Assembly: GCA_946811185.2 (NCBI GenBank)
Contig: OX328096.1
Span: 35,786,011-35,850,010, forward strand
DNA length: 64,000 bases
Direction: 5' to 3'
Source of the DNA: Hippopus hippopus
Lineage: Eukaryota; Mollusca; Bivalvia; Cardiida; Cardiidae
The notes under the pieces are model-generated. The model saw nothing but the letters and a program-made list of their open reading frames with translations. It was not told where the DNA came from and searched no databases. Positions 32,354 to 43,187 of this stretch are shown one piece after another. Each line of letters begins with the position of its first letter. Position 1 is the first letter of the stretch. Made by a program: the position numbers and the translations under genes.

Positions 32354-33643
32354 TGTAAAAGCAAATTTTCAGAAATATGACCTTTACCTTGTGAGATGAC
32401 TTTGACCTTATCATCAGCAGGTGTGTACCAATGAGAGGTGCCAGCTTACCATGTATAAGTGTTATAACTTAAGTACTTTAAATATACAGAGACATGACTA
32501 TGAAAAGTTTTGAGGATAAGTTTTCATGATAAGGGTTAAAATTTTTGATCAATGACAGGTACCTACATACCAAACATGAGCATTGTAAGTAAAAAAGTCG
32601 GGAAAACTGTTTTTTTCAGTGAAATTTTCTAAGTCCAAGGCCCGTAATTTCGTAAAAAATCAGTGGACCAGAACAAAACTCAAAATTGATCTGTAACTCA
32701 TACTGGTTGACTTACACACCGAAAATCAGCTCAATATCTGCCAGCATTTAGAAAAAAAGTCCGGAAAACTGGTTTTTTTTTGGTGAAAATTTCGAAGTCC
32801 AAGGCCCGTAATTTCCTCAAAAATCAGTGGACCAGAACGAAACTTGATTTGTAACTTGTGGTGGTTGATTTGCACACCAAAAATCAGTTCAATATCTGCC
32901 AGCGTTTAGAAAGAAAGTCCAGAAAACTGTTTTTTCGGTGAAAATTTCTAAGTCCAAGGCCTGTAATTTCGTCAAAAATCAGTGGACTGGAACAAAACTC
33001 AAACTTGATCTGTAACTCATGGTGGTTGACTTGCACACCAAAAATCAGCTCAATATCTGCCAGCGTTTAGAAAAAAAGTCCAGAAAACTGTTTTTTCGGT
33101 GAAATTTTCTAAGTCCAAGGCCTGTAATTTCGTCAAAAATCAGTGGACTGGAACAAAACTCAAACTTGATCTGTAACTCATGGTGGTTGACTTGCACACC
33201 AAAAATCAGCTCAATATCTGCCAGCGTTTAGAAAAAAAGTCCAGAAAACTGTTTTTTCGGTGAAATTTTCTAAGTCCAAGGCCTGTAATTTCGTCAAAAA
33301 TCAGTGGACTGGAACAAAACTCAAACTTGATCTGTAACTCGTGGTGGTTGATTCCACACCAAAAATCAGCTCAGTATCTACCAGCGTTTAGAAAAAAAGT
33401 CCGAAAACTGTTTTTTCGGTGAAAATTTCTAAGTCTAAGGCCCGTAATTTCGTCAAAAATCAGTGGACCGTAACAAACTCGAACTTGATCTGTAGCTCAT
33501 AGTGGTTGACTTACACACCAAAAATCAGCTCAATATCTGCCAGCGTTCAGAAAAAAAGTCTGGAAAACTGATTTGCGTACGGACAGACAGACAGACAGAG
33601 TGCAAACCTAAAGTCCCCTTCGGCTTCGCCGGTAGGGGACTAA
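32109..33643 (+). mobile_element. Helentron-like element, GGGGACTAA family
   Basis: Begins CAAGCATTCTGATAG, 5' palindrome GTATTGCATAGCAATAC, then AGTCCCCTA, which pairs with TAGGGGACT at the end. GGACAGACAGACAGACAG precedes the hairpin CGGCTTCGCCG and final CTAA. It lies inside the 145-bp-unit element, so it is the younger of the two. Confidence 0.72.
32600..33570 (+). repeat. Tandem core repeat, 160-bp units
   Basis: AAGTCCAAGGC(C/T)(C/T)GTAATTTC recurs at 32631, 32795, 32950, 33111, 33272 and 33431 (AAGTCTAAGG in the last), intervals 155-164. Units three to five are almost identical and the outer ones more diverged, as expected of unequal exchange. Confidence 0.8.
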
Positions 33644-33914
33644 AAAGCTCACCTTGAGCATTTCCGGTGTTGTTGCAGATAACACTATGTTTGAGATTTT
33701 ATGCAACTGAGGGTTTCCAGTCTGTGATCGCAGACAGTCACGGGGTCAGAATCAACTTGGTATCAAGAAATGAGATCACTTTTAAATGTTAGGATCCTAA
33801 ATGACAATTCTTTACAAGATTGTTACGGTCGGTTTTAAGAAATCACTTTAGGAAAATTGTAATGTCCCTGTAAATGCTGATCTTAAAGTTAACTGTAACT
33901 TACGAAACCTTAAA

Positions 33915-34070
33915 GTTTTGAAATATTGGGCCCAGGGCTCTGACGTGTCTTGCCCAAGGACACTTCCACATAAAAGCCAGTCTTTAAAGTGAGGCTTGAA
34001 CCTCAAGAGGCCTCCAGGTTATGAATCCTACACTTTACCAATGAGCCTGGCAGGACCCCTAACTTACAAT
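33915..34070 (-). mobile_element. V-SINE-like tRNA-derived SINE
   Basis: On the minus strand GGCTCATTGGTAAAG (34047-34033) is a good A box and GGTTCAAGCC (34002-33993) a good B box. They are followed by GTGTCCTTGGGCAAGACAC, which closely resembles the conserved core of V-SINEs known from vertebrates and molluscs (family assignment from memory, not searched). Confidence 0.7.
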
Positions 34071-34129
34071 TAAGATCATAAACTGAGACTGGAATATTTT
34101 TTTCCCAAAAGAATGATGGTGTTCGATCA

Positions 34130-34240
34130 CAAAGACCCAATCACTGTAGGTCAAGTTCAGACTACTTTTTCTGTGCAGTTTGATTCGGACCTCTATTTGT
34201 CTGCAGGCAAAAGGATCACCTATTCAGAGAGGCATTTCAA
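34130..34240. mobile_element. GATCAAGATCAGACTGC MITE fragment
   Basis: GTAGGTCAAGTTCAGACTAC pairs imperfectly with GTGCAGTTTGATTCGGACC. Confidence 0.4.
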
Positions 34241-34604
34241 GGATTAAAAATGGCACACATGGTAGAAATTGATCAGAAAATGTCAGCCACTGTCAATATT
34301 TGGCAAACTTTCTGTTTCCTGACAACTTAATTTCCTTCTAAAAGCTGGCTTCATTTCCTGTATGTAACAAATGTTTATTTACATTGGGCTTTTAAACAGT
34401 GTATATGAATAATCTATAAATTCAGAGTCCTAAAATCCGAGACTGGTTGTAAAAGACACAATCAAGCATACTGAAAGTGTACTAATTTCAAAACTCTCAT
34501 CAATGTGCAAATTTGAAATTCTACTCAAGTTAGCTCATCTATACCTTCGAAACCATTTGTTCAAAATGTTGATAATCTTCATCAATTGACATTTGATTTT
34601 GAAA

Positions 34605-35491
34605 CAAGAGGGCCATGATGGCCCTGTATCACTCTACTGGCTAATACATAAAAACCATACATACCAAACAATTCTAGCCCAAATAGTTTTGAATTAGAAC
34701 GAATATTATAGCTGTAGCTCACAGTCAGGAACAAGAAGATGTTTAATGTTTTCACTATTATAAGCCTATGTAAAACTTAAATTTGTGAAGTGGGGCTAAT
34801 TTAGACTCCAGGTTTATAATTTGAAGAATCTTGGTAGAGCTACAAGATAAATATACATGCAAAAATTAGTAGCCCTACATCTTATGCTTAGGAACGAGAA
34901 GATTTTTAAAAGTGTTCACTATAAAAGCCAATGTATACCTTGTGAATGCCTGGGCTGGGCCAAATTTGACATGCCTAAAACTTGAACTGTCTTGGTTGAG
35001 GTAAAGCGACAATACATGCAAAATTTGGTGGCCCTTGGCCTAATGGTTAAAAACGACAATATTTTAAAATAAGCCAATTTAAAATTTGTTACCCCAGGGG
35101 CAGGATCAATTTTGACCCCAAGGCTATAATTTGAAGAATTTTGGTAGAGGTCTATTAGATGAAGCTACACACCAAATTTGGTAGCCCTAGGCCATACATT
35201 TTGGAACAAGATTTTTGAAGATTTTCAAAATTTTTCAGTTTTGTTGCCATAGCAACCAGAGTTTTTTGAGGAAGTATGTTCTTTCAAAAAATTCTGAAGA
35301 GAACCATGGCAGAATCATTTCAGCGAAGTTTGGTCAAAATCAGATGGGAAGTTTCAGAGAAGGATTTGTTTGAAATAAAAGTAAACGCGCAGACTGATCA
35401 ACGGACAGACAGACCCACTGACGGACGCATGGATGCATGACGGACACAGGGCCATGACATAAGCTCCCTGGCCTTTGGCCAGTGGAGGTAA
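34605..35491 (+). mobile_element. Helentron-like element, GGAGCTAA family, copy c
   Basis: Starts CAAGAGGGCCATGATGGCCC, then ATCACTCTACTGGC. Three or four diverged units of the 150-175-bp core follow, then an ACGGACAGACAGACC tract and the hairpin TGGCCTTTGGCCA. It ends GGAGGTAA, the terminal C being mutated. Confidence 0.68.
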
Positions 35492-36198
35492 AACAAAAAG
35501 CTATTGATTCATTGTGCCAAATGAAAAACTACTAGTTAAACCTTACCAAACAACAAAATTTTGGACTATTCTAAATTTTAAGCATTTGAAGTTGACACAT
35601 TGAATGTGGCTAAAATGATAGGATCCGTCTTGGAAGGGGCAGAAAACATTGTGGATAAAGGAGAAAATGCTGGTCACCTCAAGGTCATCAAGACTTGGGA
35701 TAGTAAGGTAAAGGGGTCCGATGAATCACCGAAATACCACCGAAACACCTGTATTTTTTGAGTTATTAAGATAACTGAAGTTGTGGTTTTTGACCAAATT
35801 GTAATTTTATTTATGAAGGAGGGTTAATATTAAACCTAATGTCAAAATAGCAACATGTTATTGAAGCCCGCCATGAAGAATGTGCACTGGAATAGCCTAC
35901 TGTACTGTACATGTCCACCGAAATACCCACTCCACGTACTAAAATTGGTCAATTCAGGAATTATACTTCCACAATCTCACTTCAGCAGCTTTTGTACAAG
36001 AATGATGTGTCTCATCTTTATCCATATGTATGCTAGAAAAAAATAGCTTTTTATGTTGGGAATATGAAATTAAAACATCACCAAATTAGAAAACCGGCAG
36101 CCATTTTGAATCTTTAGTTAGCACGGCACCAGGCATAAATTGATCAGACAATTACAATTTCGCTGATAAGATTATGAGTAATAACCATATTACTTCAA

Positions 36199-38134
36199 CA
36201 AGAGGGCCATGATGGCCCTGAAGTCGCTCACCTGAGCCTTTTGATCAAACATGACCCATTTCCAATCTCTTCAGAGATATTAAGACAAACACTCTGACAA
36301 ACACTCATTAGTATTGGGCTTACAAATATGGCTTCTACAGTGCACACAAGCTTTTTCTAGAATTTGCCTAAGCGGCCTACTTGACATGTAGAAATTATAC
36401 AGACATACATTCCGACAAATTTTCATGAGTAGTATTCGAGAGAAAATGTGGCCTGTAGGGTATATAAAAGGTTTTTCTGAGATTTGACCTAGTAACCTAG
36501 TTTTTTTTCGAACATGACCCATATTCATAATAGTCTAAGATATTATCAAGACAAACATTCAAAGCAAATTTCAAGATTATTGGACTGAAAATGTGGCCTC
36601 TAGAGCGTACACACGGTTTTTCAAGGATGAAACTTGGTGACCTAGTTTTGTATTCCACGTGACCCATTTTCAAACTCATTAAAGATATCATCAAGACAAA
36701 CATTCTAACAAAAGTTTAAAGAATATTGGACTGTAATTATAGTACAAAAGGTTTTTCCGAGATTTGACCTTGTGACCTAGTTTTTTATCCAACATGACCC
36801 ATTTTCATACTAGTCTAAGAAATTATCAAGACAAACATTCTGACCGAATTTCAAGATTATTTGACTGAAAATGTGGCCTCTAAAGCTTACATAAGGTTTT
36901 TCTAAGATTTGACCTGGTGACCTAGTTTTTGACCTGACATGACCCATTTTCAAACTCATCCAAGCTATCATCATGACAAACATTTTGACCAACTTTAAAG
37001 AGCATTGGACTGAAAATGTGGCTTCTGGAGCGTACACAAGGTTTTTCAAAGATTTCACCTAGTGACCTAGTTTTTGACCCGACATTGCCCACTTTTGAAC
37101 TCGTCTGCGATATTACCAAGACAAACATTCTGACCAAATTTCAAGAGTATTGGACAGAAAATGTGGCTTCTGGAGCATACACAAGGTTTTTTTAAGATTT
37201 GACCTAGTAACCTAGTTTTTGACCCAACATGGCCCGTTTTCAAATTTGTCAGAGATATCATCAAGACAAACATTCTGACCAACTTTCAAGAGTTTTGGAC
37301 TGAAAATGTGGCCTCTAGAGCATACACAAGGTTTTTCTAAGATTTGACCTGATGACCTAGTTTTTGACCCGACATGGCCCATTTTCGAACTCGTCCGAGA
37401 TATCATCAAGACAAACTTTCTGATCAACTTTCAAGAGTTTTTGACTGAAAATGTGGCCTCTAGAGTGTACACAAGGTGTTTCTAAGATTTGACATGGTGA
37501 CCTAGTTTTTGACCCGACATGGCCCATTTTTTAACTCATCCGAGATATCATCAAGACAAACATTCTGACCAACTTTCAGGAGTATTGGACTGAAAATATG
37601 GCCTCTAGAGCGTACACAAGGTTTTTTCTAAGATTTGACCTAGTGACCTAGTTTTTGACCCGACACAGCCCATTTTCGAACTTGTTCGAGATATCATCAA
37701 GACAAACATTCTGACCAACTTTCAGGAGTATTGGACTGAAAATATGGCCTCTAGAGCGTACACAAGGTTTTTCTAAGATTTGACCTGGTGACCTAGTTTT
37801 TGACCCGATATGGCCCATATTCGAACTCGTCCGAGATACCATCAAGACAAACATTCTGATAAATTTTCCGGAGTATTGGACAGAAAATGTGGCCTCTAGA
37901 GCGTACACAAGGTTTTTCTAAGATTTGACCTAGTTTCTGAAATTCTGACCCGACATGGCCCATTTTTTAACTCCTCCGAGATATCATCAAGACAAACATT
38001 TTGACCAAGTTTCATGAGTATCGGACTGAAAATGTGGCCTCTAGAGTGTACACAAGGTAAAAGTTGACGACGGACGACGGACACAGCACGATCACAATAG
38101 CTCACCATGAGCACTTCGTGCTCAGGTGAGCTAA
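36199..38134 (+). mobile_element. Helentron-like element, GGTGAGCTAA family, copy c
   Basis: Begins CAAGAGGGCCATGATGGCCC, then GCTCACCTGAGC, which pairs with GCTCAGGTGAGC at the end. GACGACGGACGACGGACAC precedes the hairpin TGAGCACTTCGTGCTCA and final CTAA. Between them lie about 13 tandem units. It is the third layer of a nested insertion. Confidence 0.77.
36260..38050 (+). repeat. Tandem core repeat, 145-bp units
   Basis: Starts of (G/A)ACCTAGTTTTTGACCC at 37064, 37209, 37354, 37499, 37645 and 37790 show a 145-146-bp period. Shared words include ATCATCAAGACAAACATTCT and AATGTGGCCTCTAGAGC. The left-hand units are more diverged and two are shortened. Confidence 0.82.
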
Positions 38135-38316
38135 AAATAACAATGACAAACCTACACGTCAAACAAGTTTGATTATGTCAGCCGAACATCTTCAGTTATT
38201 ATCGCTTCACTTTAACAGAAAGGAAGAGAATAGAACGTGCCGAGAAACTTGTGTTTCGGGTATTTCGGTGTTTCGGTGGTATTTCAATGATTCGTCAGAC
38301 TGAGGTAAAGGGTTAA

Positions 38317-39204
38317 TGCAGTACCTCCTTTTGCCCAGATGCAAAAATTATTCTACAGGCTGTAACAACTGAATCTTTGATGTGAATATCTACTCACTAG
38401 GAAAGCTTGGGATGTACAAATGTCTGATGACTGCATTGCAGTATTATGGTAAAATGTTCATTTTGTAAGAGCATTGTTTTTGGCTAGGGGCCAACTGCGC
38501 CTAGCCTTAGTAACCACATTTCAAACTTTTGCATGAAAGCTGCAACCACTCTCAACATCGTGTATAAATGCTCGCTATTCGCTGTCTCTGATTTGCTGGA
38601 ACTACAACTGCCGTTTCTAATTGGCTTTAAACGACACACCCCTTAAAACCGCCTTACACCTTATGAGTTATTCATCTGTGACGTAAAATCGAAATTGAAA
38701 GAGGGTTCGGTGTCTACATTTACCGAGAAAATGCCAAAGAAAATATATTCAACGGTGTTTGTTGGCGTGATGAATTTTAAATGAGAACGCTTAAAACAGA
38801 AAGAAATTCTCCCGTTAATTTCACTAAATACTCATGCAGAGCATGGCACAACCAACACCCGTGTTTACCTTGGGTCGTTGCTGTGTGCACAACTTTGGAT
38901 CCAGATGGAACGTGGCGAAATTGACATTTGATTGATAAGTCTTGTATGGTGTGTATCCAAGTATGATGTGTAAACAGACAAAACCCTTTACCTTGTCAGC
39001 CGTAATACATGTACAAGTAGGACAGCTGTTGATGAGTCTGTGTTTTCCTGGTGCATGGAAATACTGGAATGGACCGGAATGGACTGGATTGGACCAGAAT
39101 GGACTTCAAGATACGATGTAAACTCTTGTAGCAACACTGTACTTATTTGACAATGGAATGGGGGGGAAACCTGAACATGCTCATGTAAGGGAAAATAGAA
39201 ATTT
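38317..39204. other. No gene recognised
   Basis: Contains a short GGAATGGAC-type microsatellite (39068-39110) but no exon or transposon ends. Confidence 0.4.
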
Positions 39205-39620
39205 ACAAGAGATAAGGCTATAATATCTCTGTCATTACTGAAGATATTTACTTCAAACTGGGACAGGTGTTAGCTATCAAAAGGGAAACCCATACAAAAG
39301 GGACAGGTATCCATCAAGGTATTTTTTAAACAGTTATAGATGCCCCTTCTTGACTTTGAATGTTTAAATATTTTGATATTTTATAATATCTTTGTCATTA
39401 CTGTCATTACTGAAGACATTTACTTCAAGCTTGAAGAAGTTGCTAACCATCATATTTACTTCAAACTTGGGCTAGTTGTTAACTATCATAAGGGAACCCA
39501 TAAATCAGGGGCAGGTAAACATCTAAATATTTTGACACAGTAATGCCTGGCTTTTCGACTTAAAATTTTCATTTAAAGCAACTGCAGCCGAGCATTGGCA
39601 TCCACATTTTTTTTCTTTTG
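39205..39620 (-). mobile_element. Helentron-like GGGGCATAACTGTG family, fragment
   Basis: Two inverted copies of the internal repeat (CATTACTGAAGATATTTACTTC, AAAGGGAAACCCATA). Both termini are missing. Confidence 0.5.
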
Positions 39621-40124
39621 GTAGTAAATGTAATACCATGTTATGTTTACTATGAAAGGGTGGGGGATTAACAAGTATTTCAGAAACTTGTCACAAGCTC
39701 ACAGGTAGGAAACTTCATATTCAGAGCTAATGGCTCTGATGAGAAATTGTTGTGTTAGTCTTCCATTTCTGAAAATATCGGCTGAAAAACAACTAAAAAA
39801 CAGGTAAGCCTGTCATTATTTGTAATCATGAGTTTTTATGTCTATGAAATTCCAAAAAAGGGGAATGTCATGCAATACTCTGGTCTTTCAACGTGTTTTC
39901 TACACTAAGGAAAGTTGTAACAAGTGTACGATGTTGTCTGAATCATTTGTGGCATGGGTTGACCATAGCTGAAATAATGTCACGGACCTAAATTCAGTCT
40001 ATTATTGCCATTTTATTGGCAAATAACAGAGAGTCTTACTGTCCCAAAAGCGTGAATTAATGTCTTGAAATGCAGCATTCACTGCTGGTAAGGAATTGAA
40101 AAGAAATGGCACAAAAAATGATAA

Positions 40125-41213
40125 CTAGAGGCGCTTGAGCGCCTGTATCGCTCCACAGGCCTGATATTTCTATAATGGCGAAAGGAAGTTTTTAACAATT
40201 ATCATTCAATCCTGCATTTTAGCTCAATGAAGAAACAATTTGGTAGACAACCACCATAGGAACTTACCTGCAAAACAACAATGAAATCCAATGAATAGTT
40301 TTAGAGAAGAAATTTTTCAAAGATTTTACTTTATACCATAAAAGGAAAATGAGTCTCCCATAAAAGCCATGTTTTTTGACAGATCTTTTTTTTTTTAAGG
40401 AATTCTGTAAACCTGTATCTAAGGAACATTCCTGCAAAATAATAATGCTATCCAAATAGCGGTTTGGGAGGAGAAGATTTTTAAAGGTTTTTTACTTTGG
40501 TTGCCATGGCAACCAGAATTCTTCATGGAACACAATTATTTGAAGGAATTTGAAAGAGGACCACCAAAGGAACATTCCTGTGAAATTTGGTAAAAATCCA
40601 GTCAATAGTTTCTGAGGAGAAGTTTTTTAAAGAAAAAGTTTACGGACGCACGCACGGATGAACGGACGAACGAATGGACGAACGAACGGACGGACGGACG
40701 GACGCACGACGGACACAACGCCATGACAATAGCTCGCTGGCCTTCGGCCAGTGGAGCTAACAACAATGAAATCCAATGAATAGTTTTAGAGAAGAAATTT
40801 TTCAAAGATTTTACTTTATACCATAAAAGGAAAATGAGTCTCCCATAAAAGCCATGTTTTTTGACAGATCTTTTTTCTTTTAAGGAATTCTGTAAACCTG
40901 TATCTAAGGAACATTCCTGCAAAATAATAATGCTATCCAAATAGCGGTTTGGGAGGAGAAGATTTTTTAAGGTTTTTTACTTTGGTTGCCATGGCAGCCA
41001 GAATTCTTCATGGAACACAATTATTTGAAGGAATTTGAAAGAGGACCACCAAAGGAACATTCCTGTGAAATTTGGTAAAAATCCAGTCAATAGTTTCTGA
41101 GGAGAAGTTTTTTAAAGAAAAAGTTTACGGACGCACGCACGAACGGACGGACGGACGCACGACGGACACAACGCCATGACAATAGCTCTCTGGCCTTCGG
41201 CCAGTGGAGCTAA
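40125..41213 (+). mobile_element. Helentron-like element, GGAGCTAA family, copy d, with internal duplication
   Basis: Starts CTAGAGGCGCTTGAGCGCC, reaches GGAGCTAA at 40760, then repeats its sequence from the point equivalent to about 40273 to a second GGAGCTAA at 41213. Removing the whole restores GATAAAAATAAAG against GATCAAAATAAAG in the opposite arm of the host inverted repeat, so no bases were duplicated. Confidence 0.75.
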
Positions 41214-42089
41214 AAATAAAGAAAGGCTTCGATTATGTGGACCGGCTCTGAATATGTCAGTCAGCAGCGACTGATGGGGGGGGGGCTTCCTTTCAAAAAT
41301 TAAGTTTTCTGTAAAAAATTACATATGAAGTAGGCTTTGTTTTTCTGTTAATACCTTTCAGTCCAAAATGTAGTCCATTTGTTGGATGGAACATGACTGA
41401 ATTTATGAAAATACAAGGGACTGGTATTGTCACGATTGAAAAATGCTGTCTAACATTAGTCTATCTAAATTTTGAAAATACTTTTGTGTAGCTTTTTACT
41501 AACAGAATGGTCTATACGTGTACATAGCACTTGTCATGCTTTTGTCGCAAGTGCAGCCTGCACGTAAGCAAAAAATAATGAAAAATATTTGGCATCTTCA
41601 GAAGGCTATTTGGTCTTGAAATAGTCATTAAAAAGCTAAATGAAAATTGTACCGATCATAGCAAAGATATTGAATAGAAGAAAAAAAGAAAATTTAAAAA
41701 AGCGTCAGAAATACAATTGACCTATTCGCAATACACGCCTCAGGGTATATGTGTGAACACTTTAAACTCTTTTCACCACTAAACACGACAACAGTAGGTC
41801 AGGTGGGTGGGGTATAGACATGTCTATAACAACGCAAAAGAATCAATTTCACCATCCTAGTTGACCCAGTTTCGATTCATTCTGTAGATGCATGGACAGT
41901 AACGTAATGCTTCAAACCTGGGTTCCGAGGATGCAATTTCACAAGCATGCCATGACCAAAAATGTTCATAGATCCCTGATTCTCATTGTACCTACTCAGA
42001 TCTTTCAATGTTTAATTAACCAGACGCCTAGTAGATCAGAAAATGTCACCTATCAGTTATTTTCTAAGCCGATGATACACAAACATCCA

Positions 42090-42170
42090 TCCAAATGAAC
42101 GATCACATTTTGTGCAGTCTAATCTTGATTTACACTGGCTGCAGAAGCAACTAAAGTTGTGACGGGGTTC
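42090..42170. mobile_element. GATCAAGATCAGACTGC MITE fragment
   Basis: GTGCAGTCTAATCTTGATTT and ACACTGGCTGCAGAAGCAAC remain. Confidence 0.35.
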
Positions 42171-42969
42171 ATAATGAATAGTTTCGAGTTATTTATTTTT
42201 CTTTTTCCGTCCTAGATATTTGTATGAATGTTCTATACACTGTTGTTTGCACATGTTTCAGAAATCTCACGCCGACCCCTCCCCTTTCTAATATTGAAAT
42301 TATTCACTTTACGTTATAAGTAGATTGAGATTCTAGCCCATTCAAACTGCCTTTTTATCCTAAATAATGACTCAAAACAGCTAATTTGCATACACAATAA
42401 ATCATGATATTGGGGATTGGAGCCCTTCTTTATTTTGATCATTTTTTGTGCCATTTCTTTTCAATTCCTTACCAGCAGTCAATGTAATTCAAGACATTAA
42501 TTCACACTTTTGAGACAGTAATACTTTCTCTTATTTATTTGCCAGTTAAATGGCAATAATAGACTGAATTTAGGTCTGTGATGCATTATTTCGGCTACGG
42601 TCAACCCACGCCACAAATGATTCAGACAACATCATACATTTGTTACAACTTTCCGTAGTGTAGAAAACATGTTGAAAGACCAGAGTACTGCATGACATTC
42701 TCCTTTTTTTGGAATTTCAAAGACATAAGAACACATGATTACACATAATGACAAGATTACCTGTTTTTGGTTGTTTTTTCAGCCGATATTTTCAGAAACG
42801 GAAGACCAACACAACATTTTCTCGTCAGAGCCATTGGCTCTGAATATGAAGTTTCCTACCCGTGAAGCTGTCTGTGACAATTTCAAGGAAAATCATGGTT
42901 CTAGCTCGAGAAAAAAATTCAAAGCTTAGCGCAAAATATGCCCAACAGCATTTTCATTCCGAAAATAAC

Positions 42970-43115
42970 ACCCTGATAAGAGCAACTCTAAGGTTGCCCT
43001 TGTCTGCAATGTCTTGGCAAAGCAGACCGTGTAGATCAAAGATCAGACTGCGCCTTCTGTGCACTCTGATCTTGATCTACACTGTCTGCAAAAAAACCTA
43101 TGTTGGTTCCAGAGC
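42970..43115. mobile_element. GATCAAGATCAGACTGC palindromic MITE
   Basis: GTGTAGATCAAAGATCAGAC pairs with CTGATCTTGATCTACAC. The left end GCAACTCTAAGG is degraded. Confidence 0.55.
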
Positions 43116-43187
43116 TTAAGCCGAAGTGTTATCAGGTACTGCTGGCTGTTTGGAGTGACTTGCTTCATCCAGAACAACAATTATATA

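Larger units (their letters stand above)
30699..33670 (+). mobile_element. Helentron-like element, GGTGAGCTAA family, copy b, interrupted
   Basis: Starts CAAGAGGACCACTGGCCC, then GCTCACCTGAG. Diverged 145-bp units run to about 32060, then ACGCACAACAGATG. Just before its terminal hairpin it is split by 32109-33643. The remnant AAAGCTCACCTTGAGCA resumes at 33644, but the last bases of the hairpin and the CTAA are lost. Confidence 0.65.
35715..38303. mobile_element. hAT-like TIR element, 2589 bp, carrying a Helentron-like insertion
   Basis: An 8-bp GGTAAAGG duplication at 35707-35714 and 38304-38311. The TIRs agree at about 30 of 37 bases, with GAATCA then GAAATACCACCGAAACACC. The right end reads inward CAGTCTGACGAATCA, in keeping with hAT. 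No transposase; most of the interior is the element at 36199-38134. Confidence 0.72.
35536..38316. mobile_element. TTAA MITE split by a 2.6-kb TIR element
   Basis: TTAA at 35536-35539 and 38313-38316. The left part keeps GAAAACATTGTGGATAAAGG and the right end is TAAAGGG-TTAA. The sequence between is a separate element with its own target duplication. Confidence 0.7.
39685..42885. mobile_element. Long inverted repeat with 440-470 bp arms
   Basis: The left arm 39685-40124 plus 41214-41229 is matched inverted by about 42417-42885 (GGTAGGAAACTTCATATTC at 39701 pairs with the complement ending near 42864). The arms look roughly 85-90% alike. The spacer holds about 1.2 kb without recognisable coding. 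Long TIRs suggest a MULE-like or foldback element, but no target duplication was resolved. Confidence 0.65.

Noticed and set aside
32600..33570. CRISPR-like array of regular repeats
   Set aside because: The 160-bp units are contiguous with no spacers, in a eukaryotic transposon.
36280..38162. Series of overlapping minus-strand open frames with repeated residues (GHVGSKTRSPGQILEKP)
   Set aside because: They are read across 145-bp tandem units. As 145 is not a multiple of three the frame changes every unit, and the same happens in the copies at 18347, 30743 and 45831. Repeat shadow, not a protein repeat family.
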